Origin: Struthio camelus
Lineage: Eukaryota > Chordata > Aves > Struthioniformes > Struthionidae
Assembly (NCBI RefSeq): GCF_040807025.1
Contig: NC_090942.1
Span: 80,705,987-80,769,986 of the forward strand
Direction of reading: 5' to 3'
DNA: 64,000 bases
Shown: piece after piece, positions 24,923 to 57,625 of the stretch
Layout of the letters: each line of letters opens with the position of its first letter
Position numbering within the stretch: the stretch's first letter is position 1
Made by a program: the position numbers and the translations under genes
The notes under the pieces: model-generated
Told to the model about the DNA's origin: nothing
What the model saw: the letters and a program-made list of their open reading frames with translations, nothing else
Databases searched by the model: none

Positions 24923-27900
24923 TCATATGACAAGATAAACCATTTTTTTGCCATTGATTTTTCTTTTCTTGAGCCCTAAATGTCGGTGACGTCTCCTCTG
25001 AGGGTGCCCATAGAGTACACTGTGAAGAAGATCTGGGTCACCTGTTCTGGGTGTTTTATGGATCAGAAGATACCATATCTTTCTGAGCTTTTTAATTAGA
25101 AAAGTAACCACTTCTGCTTCACCAGATGGTTCTTCATACACAGGTTGTTTCATATCTTCATAAGCTGACATAATAACAGCTTGGAATAGATTGATCAAGA
25201 CACAGATCATCACCAACATGAACGAGGCTAAGAAAAGACCACCCAGTAACCTGTTGGATGAAAATGCAGTGTCTCTGAAAGCTGAGACACAGTAAGAGAA
25301 TACAGTCTGAGCTGAGTGAATCATATTATTGTAATTCCATTCATGCTGTCCAAACACAAGGTAGCCAAAAGCCATAAATACAAAGAAGTACACCACCACC
25401 ACCAGGGCCATGGAGGAGATTCCAGGAAGAGCTGCCAAGATAGATCTTTGTGCCAGGCGCACATCATAAAAGAATTGGGAATATCTTAGAGTTTTCAAAA
25501 CTGCTAGAAATGCTAAAAAACCCATAGTAATCCTTAAAATCTGATCTAAATGAGAAACTGCATGAAAATGAATGAAATCATTTGGATGAAGTAAATAAAA
25601 TTTCACAATATCTGCTCCCATCTTAAACTTTATGACCTTTAAAAACACAAAAAGGAAGAATACTGATTTTAAACCTAAGTTGATTATATTGGAAATATTT
25701 TTAATATATTCTTTCTTTTTTTGGCCTATGGTGTGAAGCTCGTCTGCAATGTAAATGAAGAGAAAGGCAAGGACAATTACAAACACAAACATTTGAGCTT
25801 TAGTTTGCTGTTGAAAAATGGGGAGAGCAAAAGAATGTACTGACAAGCTTGGGTTGATGATCCCAAAATAAGAAACTTCTAGTATGACTGAGATGCAGCA
25901 AAACAGATGTACATCTGGATTAAATGTTGTTAGTTCAATGATCACAGCCCATGTCTTTTCATCAAGCCAACTGCTCTTTTGTAAAACATCCAGCCTCGTC
26001 GTTGAATTGGGTCTTCCTTCTGCAGGGAAAAAGTAAAAAGTGTATCCTGCTGGTCCATATGTGTGCAAATCTCCATATGAGTAATACACCCATGGAGTCT
26101 TGTTTGGCTGGTAAGTAAATCCAGTATAACTGCTGGCATCCTTGGAAACGTAATGATTGGCAATCTTTGTCCAAGTGCCAGCATAGTCACCTTTCTCTTG
26201 GATGTCACTGCCGTATTTGTGAAGACAGGGGCTTTTACTGATCACAAATTTATTCACAAAGCTGTGAGGATGAAAACATTTTTTCTCTGTATCTTTAGCC
26301 CGTACTTGCCTCATCCTAGGCAAACCAACGATTTTGGACCAGCTATCAGAAAGAAAGGTCGGCTGAATGTCATTATGGATCAAAGGCAAGAACACACCAT
26401 TCACCCATGTGTAAATATGTTCTAGCCTATCTACACTGGAGAGTCTGAGAGAGAACTGATTATGAATAAATTGGTTGTAGTGAAAACTATTGATGTTCTC
26501 AGTGGAATAGGCAAGATTTAATATAAGTATCAAAAAAACAAGGTGACTGATGAAATCTTTTAGAAAAACAAGTGCATTGTTTTTAATTTTTGCCCTTTTC
26601 AACATGATTGCAATTTCATCAGCTTCTAAAGGCTTATACTGCTTACTGCCTCTGATTTCAACAAGTTTACAGTGCATCTCTCTCATCTCATCTGCATTCA
26701 TAGTTGCTTTATCCAACTTAATTTCAGAATAATTTTCCCGAGTTAACCATGTGATGTTTTCACAGTATTTTGGACTAGCTGTACTCACTGCTGAGAAAAA
26801 AATTATTTTTAGGGTTTGAAGAAGAAACACATTCTCAAAAAAGGAAATTACAGATGCTAAAAGCCACTCTAATGAAGTCTGATAGCCATAAGACAAACCA
26901 TATAATACAATGAAAAATGACGATAGCCCAGTTACAGCTATAATTAATATCCAAGAGAGATAGACACACCACCAGCAAAAAACTATCTGTGGTCTCTTGC
27001 GAAAGGGCATGGAGATGATGCTTAGTGGTTTCCTTTCTCTCTGAAAGTTGTCTCCTTCTTCTGCATTATTATTACTAAAATTGGAATTTGATGGTTGTCT
27101 TCTCTGCCAGGCCTTAGCCTGTGTTCTTGTGTCCTTCTCTGCTGCAATTACATTTGCATCTCTTTCGGAAATTGTGCAGTTACTCCAGTTTTGGGGAGTT
27201 CCTTGGCTTATTATCTTTCTGTAATTCTGGAAGCTCTGTGAATTACTAGCACCAGGAAAGTTCTCCAAGGAACTAGTACTCTTAGGCTGTGCTGAAGTTT
27301 CTGAAAGGTACCATTTTTGTAAGTGTTCCTTCCAGTTCTTAAGATTTCCAGACATGAGGGCTGGACTTTCCTTTGGGTGCTTCTGAGCCACACCCCAGGA
27401 AGAAGGTTCCTTCTGGGAATACCTGAAGAAGGCAATTATAATCATTTGCACAGGTATGGTAACCAAAGCACTTTCAACTCCTACTGCTATTGATCTCAAA
27501 TACCTCAAGTGTAGTGGAGATTCTTCACTCTTGTCAGCATTAAAGAACATAATGTTAACAAGCAGGTTTAATAATAATATTGCTAAACAACATGATAACC
27601 TTTGGAGCCTACTGAAAGTGCCAGTGACAATATGAGCAAAAATCGAGAACCACAGATGACCATCTATCAGGTTTTCAGCAAGATTAATAAAAAAATAGTC
27701 GATTCTGGATAGAGGTGCTTTTGGATTCATGGCAGTAAATGTCCTTTCTAGTAAGTGATCGCCCTTGTCAAGAGCAAGCCATTTCCTGCAAATAAAGAAC
27801 CAGATCTTCTTAGTGTACATATTTTCAACTTTGGCTCTGCTTAAGAACCAGCTTGGAGAAGGGCCTTTGTTATTGTGCCAGACCCTCAAGGCACAAATGT

Positions 27901-30900
27901 CTCCTAAATCTTTCTTAGTAGTTAACAAAAAAGAGTCAGTGCTTCCCTGATGGAAAGATGGAAAATGTGGGTGTTGTAAACAATGGACATCACTTGTGCC
28001 ATCCTGACCAATGAGTTGAAGAAAAACATCTGCCGTGGTTCCAGCTCCCAAGCGACTGCCTGTGTATAAAGTGAGCAAAAAGCACACTTTGTCAAAGGGG
28101 TCATTGTCTGGCAGAACGATAATCCTGTCTTTGCTGATTCTATCAGCCCTGTCTTTTTTCACGGCCCAGAAGGACAAAAGAAAGTAGACTAAAAAAATAA
28201 AGAGCACTGTTAAAAGGGTCACAGGGTTTTTAGGTATGTCTGCTATCAAGGATTTTTCCAGATCTACTGTGTTGGGGGTAACTATTACTTTGGCTGCCAG
28301 GAACCTGATGTTGAAAGTGGATGTGTTTGATGCTGTGTGGTTTAACAGTCTTCTGGGACTCCACTTCATATTGCAGATGCAATGCACCCTTTGCCAATCG
28401 GTAAAAGAGCCAAGCCTGCACATGCCTTCTTTCCAGTGACTTTGAACTCCATCCAGAAATAAGCACTGATCACTAAAAATGGATATGCTCACTAGTCTCG
28501 TGTTTTGATACCTTACCACATAGTGTGACAGCAGGATGATAGAGATATTATGACTACCAGTACTGTCAGTACCACTTTCTTGGGCTGTGACTCTCAACAG
28601 TGACTTTGGGAGACAGATAACGTAAGGAGCCTTAATGTTGCAGTCAGCATGAGATGGCTTATTTTTGCTTGCAGCTGTTGGCATGTTGTGAAACGCAGAA
28701 AAAGTGGCTATAGGAGAAGCATGAGTGACATTAGCACCTGCAAATACTAACACCTTGAAAGTAACTTTTAATTTTGTCACAATCTGGATATATACCTCCT
28801 TGGTATTTCTGTTCACTTCAACACTAAATCCTCCAGTTGTGTAATGTTGTGTTTTATCAGGCCCTATCGCTAACTGAAAAGTTGAAGATTCCTTATCTTT
28901 CCTAGCAATAATAATGTCTGCCCCTTCAGGCGTGATCCCGATTAGATCCCCATTAGCCTTGGTCTCTGTCATTTTGAACCCAAACACCGTTGTTTTGATT
29001 TCTGATGTATAACCTAACCAAGGGAACGGGTTCTCATTAAACTCATAAAGGGCAGTGGAAACCACAGCATCCCTGGGCAATTCTGAATAATTCCCTTTTT
29101 TCAGCTTTGGATAAAAACAATTCTTGCAGTTTTTTCTGGTAGAGAAATCATTTGTAGCATTCCAATTTTCATTTTTGTTCAAAGTGATACTCCAGTTTTT
29201 TGTTTCCATTACAGTTTCAATTTCTCCAGGGACTTTGCCCTGGAAAACTACATCGGTTAAATTTTCCATGATGGAGAAAACTTGTTTAATTCCATCTACG
29301 TTGACATTCCTCCGATGTAAAAGAGAAGCTCTCAGGATGTTGGACAAGCATCTTAGTATTCCACTGGTCTGAATTTCTGTTTGTTCAGACCAATGGCTCT
29401 CATTCCTTTGTATTTTCAGCACTTCAGTTACTTCTCTCAGTTTCCTAATGGCAAGCTCTTGTGATCTGACATTTATTTCACCAGCTTCCTCTGTGACTTG
29501 AAAAATAGAAGCAACTACTTGATTAATTTCTACTGTGCTCTCAGTTGAAATCTTCACGGCTATTTTAATGAGGTTTTCCCGAAGTTGAGCCTTAGATATT
29601 TGGAGAGTTGGTGCACCTTTAATATAATTTAAGACTGAGGCTGCAATGTAAGCCAAATATCCTGCATTAAAATAATCTCCAGTTTGGAGATAAGATGTCA
29701 TTGGTGCACTTGAACCACTTACTGAGGCAAGTAGTTCATGAAACACAATAGCCAGTGGTCGACTTTCAACTGGGTTCTGCACTTTTACATATAAGCTCAC
29801 TTGGGTAAATGCCCCAAGGGAATTATAGACTTGAACATAAATTGTCAAAGTATACTTCTGAGAGGGTACTCCAACTGGGAGAAAAGATGGAGGAGTTTCA
29901 GGCTGATAACCAAAATACAGAATTGTGCCAAATGTATTTTCCTCTACAGAATTTATTTTGGTAGTTTTTGGTACATCGGAAGCTACTATTACTTTATAGG
30001 TCAGAGGTAAATTGCTATCAGAAAATCCTCTGCATCGAACAACAAATTTTGTCACAAATGCGATTCCCCAGTGTGGCTTGATGGTACACTTTCCAACCCG
30101 TGGAGGAGAATTTATTTTAAACGAGTATCTGTAGATTGATGACCTACCATCCCAAGTACTTACTTTTAGTAGAAGTACACAGGATCGATAGGCAGTACTC
30201 ATAAAGCTCAGAGCATGTATAGACAGGTAAGCCCCAGACCTCCCTGTTGAGGTTCTGGAAGACCAATCAAATCTAATTTCTGTAGAATTATTTTCTGTAG
30301 AAAAAAGGGACCAGTGATAGACTGGTTGGCTGCTTATTCTGCAGTTTAGGCACTTTCCAGATAATGTAAGTCTTTCTGTTGGGATTACAGTTCTACCACA
30401 GTTTTCAATGCATACCACATTCAGAAGAGGTGGGGATCCAGGCTTCACATGTACAGTTTGGTCAGCATAACTCTGTCTTGTGTCTTTTCGAATCACCAGA
30501 CGAAAGTAATATATAGTGTTTCCTCGGAGGGTTTCTGGTGCCACTGCCTGAACTGGACCTGAAGATGTTAACCATTTCAAATCTCTCTGGGCTGGATGAC
30601 ATTTCTTTCCTACACTCAATTTCATTTTTGCATAGTCTGATACCCTTTTAGTGCAGTACCACGTAAACTGGATTCCCTTTAGTCCTTTGTTTGAATCAGG
30701 ATCATAAGATGAAGAGCCATCAAGAGTCCACTTATCAGAAAAACCCACTGTTCGGAATGTACCTCCTGCAATATTTGCAACTAGATCCGTTCTGTCAATC
30801 TGAATATGAATTTTATCTGAGCCCCTGAGAATCGTTTTGGTCCAAACGGGAGTTATATTGACAGAGAAATAAAACAGATACAACCCATAATCTAAAGTAA

Positions 30901-32884
30901 AACTGGGAACAGTTATGCGTATTGTATTTACACCATACATCATAGATGAGTTTATAGGTCTTGACCAGTCTGGAATAGCTTTTGTGTCCTCAACAGGATA
31001 GATTCGCCACAGAGGCCTAATAGTTATACCTACATTGCAGTCTACTAGCAGTTTGACAAACAGGTAAAAAGATGCCCCCTTTTTATGACGTAAGAGAGAG
31101 GTGTGAAGAACAGGTCTCTGGATCCAAACCATGTCAATCCGACAGGGCTTTTTCTGACAAGCCACCAATGATTCTATGGTTTTTGAAGCATAATTATTGA
31201 CTCTGACTCTTAAAAGAGCAGGTGTAAGCCCACTCCTAGTGCAATTCACTTTTGCCACAAACCCTGCGTACTTCTCAGGATCAAAAGGTAAAGCAGAGCG
31301 ACGGACAAAACGTGTGGCATTTCTTACATGATCATTGTATGTGTAAGTGTTATTCTGAATAAGATGGTCTCTTTTGGTTCCAAAAAGCTGGAGATTGAAA
31401 GTCCACTCACATTGTAGCATAGGATGTTGTACAGGAATAAACCACACTAAATAAATAAAGCTCTGCCGAAACGAAGGACTGCTGTTGAAAATGTGGACTT
31501 CAAGATCTCTGTCTACCAGAGACCTAAACAAAGCCCTTTTCTGATGCATGTAAAGGTAGATATTGAACTTATACCAATGAAACTTCACAAACTCAATGGA
31601 GAATAAGTAGGAAAGCTCCTGGTGTTGGTAGAATACATAGTGTGTGTTAGAGCCATCTGTGGAAATGCTGCTGTTGTTTTCTTTGGTTGCATAAAAAGTT
31701 CCATGGTTGTATCTGAAAATGTGATTGCCTCTCTTGGTTTTGCCAGGGTGAAGGCTGACATAGGTAGGAGTTTCTCCGCCTGCAGTTAGGCCCAGTGTAC
31801 CATTGAACAGATGTAATTCTCCTGTCAATTCTTTGAACTTCTTTCCATCAGCCTGAAAGTAGAGGCTGGCCACCACCATCTCACCAAGCCTCTGAAGAGC
31901 GGGTGCAGCACAGAAGTTGCTCTGCAAAGTAAAAGAATTGTAGGAACTGAACCAGCCTCCTATACCCTGTGTGTCCACCAGCCTGTAGGCCAGCGTCCTA
32001 AGTGCGAGGGGCTGAAGGCTCCAGGAGAGGCTAAGGGACTGGTGAGGAACGCTAAGCAGCTTGGAGCTGATACTGAGGACATGCAGCAAGTTAGGCTCTA
32101 TTTTAAGAGAGAGATTGAGGCTTATCTGAGGCATCTGCTCAATGCTGACGGAAGCTACATAGAGCCCGTGGTGTCTGTAGCGTACAGTCAAATGGTAGCT
32201 GTAGTAGGTGGCACAAGCCTGTTGCAACTCGGCCCTTGGGTAAACAGAGGGTGGTAGTGTGTCTTCATGCTCATTGCTGGGAATGAGAAAGGCAGATGGG
32301 TTGCCTCCGCGGCTGCTGAAACGGTACTGCCAGTTTGCACTCTTGAGGCGTGCACACCAGCCCAGCTCTACTGGCTGCCATGTATGGATCAGGTGAGTCT
32401 GTGGCCAAAGTACAAAGAGCCGCATATCCTGCCTAGACATCTCAATGCTCAAGTTGTGATGAAGGCACTCAGGTGCCGCACATGCAGCTGATGAGCACTG
32501 CACTGTAATGAAGCTGGAGGCTGTGGGTGGTGGAGTGCTTCCTGGAAGGAGGCCTGTCTGCAGTATGACCTGCCCCCACCAGCGAGAGGTGTTCTTCACC
32601 CAGGTTGAGTTCAGGTACCAGAAGCAATGTGGTGGGGGCTGTGGCTTCACCTCTGCTTTGGGTCGCCCTCCTGGGGCTGGCTGGTAACGCAGCTTCATGG
32701 TGCTGCTCCAGAGGCACGAGACCCAGCGCTCCTCGTGGTCCCGCTGTTGCGAGATGTTTCCGTGAGGGCCCAAGCAGGTGACCAGCAAGGGTGGCGGCTG
32801 GAAAAGAGGAGAGGCGGCTCCCGAGCCTGGGGGGAAGCAGCTGAGCAGCCCAAGGAGGAGAAGAGGGAGCGCAGGCCCTGGCAT
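24923..32884 (-). CDS. PKDREJ: PKDREJ, polycystin family receptor for egg jelly (single exon)
   Basis: Eleven-pass membrane protein of the polycystin-1 family. In mammals it is testis/sperm-restricted and linked to timing of the acrosome reaction. This is an intact intronless frame of 2,653 residues, longer than human (about 2,250). In order: signal peptide 1-23 (LPLLLLGLL core); a long extracellular N-terminal half; REJ region about 600-1035 (with SSYDPDS near 725 and FTWYC); GAIN/GPS-like region about 1040-1513; transmembrane 1 at 1553-1575; PLAT domain 1588-1705 (VLPDNDPFD, TGSR, LRVWHNN, SPSWFLS); transmembrane 2-3 at 1762-1782 and 1799-1820; cytoplasmic loop 1821-1968; transmembrane 4-6 at about 1970-1995, 2005-2030 and 2104-2125; large polycystin extracellular domain about 2130-2360; transmembrane 7-11 from 2362 to about 2573. 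The C-terminus INGKKMVYLVI is nearly identical to human. The ATG at 32884 is the first in-frame ATG and opens directly into the signal peptide. The frame extends further upstream only through a GTG. The gene is divergent from TTC38. Confidence 0.98.
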   Translation of the reverse strand: MPGPALPLLLLGLLSCFPPGSGAASPLFQPPPLLVTCLGPHGNISQQRDHEERWVSCLWSSTMKLRYQPAPGGRPKAEVKPQPPPHCFWYLNSTWVKNTSRWWGQVILQTGLLPGSTPPPTASSFITVQCSSAACAAPECLHHNLSIEMSRQDMRLFVLWPQTHLIHTWQPVELGWCARLKSANWQYRFSSRGGNPSAFLIPSNEHEDTLPPSVYPRAELQQACATYYSYHLTVRYRHHGLYVASVSIEQMPQISLNLSLKIEPNLLHVLSISSKLLSVPHQSLSLSWSLQPLALRTLAYRLVDTQGIGGWFSSYNSFTLQSNFCAAPALQRLGEMVVASLYFQADGKKFKELTGELHLFNGTLGLTAGGETPTYVSLHPGKTKRGNHIFRYNHGTFYATKENNSSISTDGSNTHYVFYQHQELSYLFSIEFVKFHWYKFNIYLYMHQKRALFRSLVDRDLEVHIFNSSPSFRQSFIYLVWFIPVQHPMLQCEWTFNLQLFGTKRDHLIQNNTYTYNDHVRNATRFVRRSALPFDPEKYAGFVAKVNCTRSGLTPALLRVRVNNYASKTIESLVACQKKPCRIDMVWIQRPVLHTSLLRHKKGASFYLFVKLLVDCNVGITIRPLWRIYPVEDTKAIPDWSRPINSSMMYGVNTIRITVPSFTLDYGLYLFYFSVNITPVWTKTILRGSDKIHIQIDRTDLVANIAGGTFRTVGFSDKWTLDGSSSYDPDSNKGLKGIQFTWYCTKRVSDYAKMKLSVGKKCHPAQRDLKWLTSSGPVQAVAPETLRGNTIYYFRLVIRKDTRQSYADQTVHVKPGSPPLLNVVCIENCGRTVIPTERLTLSGKCLNCRISSQPVYHWSLFSTENNSTEIRFDWSSRTSTGRSGAYLSIHALSFMSTAYRSCVLLLKVSTWDGRSSIYRYSFKINSPPRVGKCTIKPHWGIAFVTKFVVRCRGFSDSNLPLTYKVIVASDVPKTTKINSVEENTFGTILYFGYQPETPPSFLPVGVPSQKYTLTIYVQVYNSLGAFTQVSLYVKVQNPVESRPLAIVFHELLASVSGSSAPMTSYLQTGDYFNAGYLAYIAASVLNYIKGAPTLQISKAQLRENLIKIAVKISTESTVEINQVVASIFQVTEEAGEINVRSQELAIRKLREVTEVLKIQRNESHWSEQTEIQTSGILRCLSNILRASLLHRRNVNVDGIKQVFSIMENLTDVVFQGKVPGEIETVMETKNWSITLNKNENWNATNDFSTRKNCKNCFYPKLKKGNYSELPRDAVVSTALYEFNENPFPWLGYTSEIKTTVFGFKMTETKANGDLIGITPEGADIIIARKDKESSTFQLAIGPDKTQHYTTGGFSVEVNRNTKEVYIQIVTKLKVTFKVLVFAGANVTHASPIATFSAFHNMPTAASKNKPSHADCNIKAPYVICLPKSLLRVTAQESGTDSTGSHNISIILLSHYVVRYQNTRLVSISIFSDQCLFLDGVQSHWKEGMCRLGSFTDWQRVHCICNMKWSPRRLLNHTASNTSTFNIRFLAAKVIVTPNTVDLEKSLIADIPKNPVTLLTVLFIFLVYFLLSFWAVKKDRADRISKDRIIVLPDNDPFDKVCFLLTLYTGSRLGAGTTADVFLQLIGQDGTSDVHCLQHPHFPSFHQGSTDSFLLTTKKDLGDICALRVWHNNKGPSPSWFLSRAKVENMYTKKIWFFICRKWLALDKGDHLLERTFTAMNPKAPLSRIDYFFINLAENLIDGHLWFSIFAHIVTGTFSRLQRLSCCLAILLLNLLVNIMFFNADKSEESPLHLRYLRSIAVGVESALVTIPVQMIIIAFFRYSQKEPSSWGVAQKHPKESPALMSGNLKNWKEHLQKWYLSETSAQPKSTSSLENFPGASNSQSFQNYRKIISQGTPQNWSNCTISERDANVIAAEKDTRTQAKAWQRRQPSNSNFSNNNAEEGDNFQRERKPLSIISMPFRKRPQIVFCWWCVYLSWILIIAVTGLSSFFIVLYGLSYGYQTSLEWLLASVISFFENVFLLQTLKIIFFSAVSTASPKYCENITWLTRENYSEIKLDKATMNADEMREMHCKLVEIRGSKQYKPLEADEIAIMLKRAKIKNNALVFLKDFISHLVFLILILNLAYSTENINSFHYNQFIHNQFSLRLSSVDRLEHIYTWVNGVFLPLIHNDIQPTFLSDSWSKIVGLPRMRQVRAKDTEKKCFHPHSFVNKFVISKSPCLHKYGSDIQEKGDYAGTWTKIANHYVSKDASSYTGFTYQPNKTPWVYYSYGDLHTYGPAGYTFYFFPAEGRPNSTTRLDVLQKSSWLDEKTWAVIIELTTFNPDVHLFCCISVILEVSYFGIINPSLSVHSFALPIFQQQTKAQMFVFVIVLAFLFIYIADELHTIGQKKKEYIKNISNIINLGLKSVFFLFVFLKVIKFKMGADIVKFYLLHPNDFIHFHAVSHLDQILRITMGFLAFLAVLKTLRYSQFFYDVRLAQRSILAALPGISSMALVVVVYFFVFMAFGYLVFGQHEWNYNNMIHSAQTVFSYCVSAFRDTAFSSNRLLGGLFLASFMLVMICVLINLFQAVIMSAYEDMKQPVYEEPSGEAEVVTFLIKKLRKIWYLLIHKTPRTGDPDLLHSVLYGHPQRRRHRHLGLKKRKINGKKMVYLVI

Positions 32885-33458
32885 TGCGGCGTGACCTGAA
32901 AGAGAAAAACCCTGGCTCTTCCCGACTGCTCCGACCGCCGCAGAGCAGCAGCCTGGAGCCCGCGCCTCCAACGGCACGGCTGACGAGGGGGCCTGGTGGG
33001 GTGCCAGCCGTGCCCCTCCGGGGCCAGCTGCCCGGCCACGGGCAACGAACGGGCATCAGGTCCCAGGGCAGTCACCCAGCCAGGGAGAGCGATACCTCTA
33101 CAGCCCGGGCTCCCACCCGCTCCGGGGGGCGGTGGGTTTTGTCAGGCTCATTCTATCAACCTCCCCCACCCCCACCCACTCGGCAAAAACCAACCAACCC
33201 CAAAACAAAACAAAACAACCCTCCCGCCCCCCAAACCTGGTTTCTCAAAAGCCCCGCTCCGCCCACGTCCCCGCCGCTCCAGCCGAGGGGCAAGGGGGCC
33301 GGGAGGGCTGGCGGTGCCGCCTGCCCGCCCCGCGCCCCTCGGCGGGGACCGCGAGGGAGGGGCCCGGCAGCGGCTGCCAACGGCCTGGGCGGCGCCCAGC
33401 GGCCCCGGCGCGGCTCCGGCTCCTCCTGCGCGGAGCGGGCGAGAGGCAAAGCGGGAGC
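32885..33458. promoter_or_regulatory. Divergent CpG-island promoter between PKDREJ and TTC38
   Basis: Only 574 bp separate the PKDREJ ATG (minus strand) from the TTC38 ATG (plus strand). The CpG-dense block extends to about 33650 and into the first codons of PKDREJ. No clear TATA box was seen, consistent with a CpG-island promoter. A C/A-rich tract at about 33165-33240 includes (AAAAC)3. Overlapping open frames of 90-200 codons on both strands are GC-rich chance frames. Confidence 0.75.
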
Positions 33459-56964
<23,506 letters not shown>

Positions 56965-57619
56965 GTCTTTCCTCTGTGCTTCAGATGAAATGGCAATGAG
57001 CTTACCAATCAGCATTTGGGTGGGGGGACTTGCTGCACTGTAAACCATGCTAAAGCTTCATGGTAGGTAAGAGCACCCTAGGTAGGTAAGAGCACTTGGA
57101 GATCTGACAATGATTTTTTTTAAAGTTACAGAACTATTGGGTTTCAGGAGGTTATAACTTAGCTTATTCCATATATGGGAATAAGCTCACCTGCTGATAA
57201 TGCACAGCTTTCTGAAGCATCCTGGGATACTGCTTTTCTGGTACTTTTTCTTGAAAACTCCCTTGTAGCCTGATTATGGAGATGTGTGTAGGAAATATGG
57301 TAACAGTGCCTGGTTTTCAGTCAGATATTGGCCCAGATTGCTACTTTGTTAATTGATATATTAAATAATCAATAATCTGTTCAGGTAATTCAAATAGACT
57401 TTTTAAGCATAGCTAATAGAAAGTAAGGAGCCAAAGCCAGTACAAGCATAAACTGAATTCCATGCAAAGCTTCTAGTCATCTGAGCATGGGTCACAGACC
57501 CTCGCATTACAGACCTGTCTGCATTCAGGAGATTCATATTTTTTTACGCTCCCTCCCATAAAATGTTAGGCTTTTTGCCTTAAACAAAGGGCCTTAGAGC
57601 TTTCTGAAATTACTGTGTG

Positions 57620-57625
57620 AATAAA
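57620..57625 (+). promoter_or_regulatory. TTC38: Candidate TTC38 polyadenylation signal
   Basis: First clear AATAAA after the stop codon, giving a 3' UTR of about 680 nt. A further AATAAA lies at 58857-58862. Confidence 0.55.

Noticed and set aside
32885-32977. N-terminal extension of PKDREJ to 32977
   Set aside because: The upstream codon at 32977-32975 is GTG, not ATG. The first in-frame ATG is 32884 and opens directly into a signal peptide.
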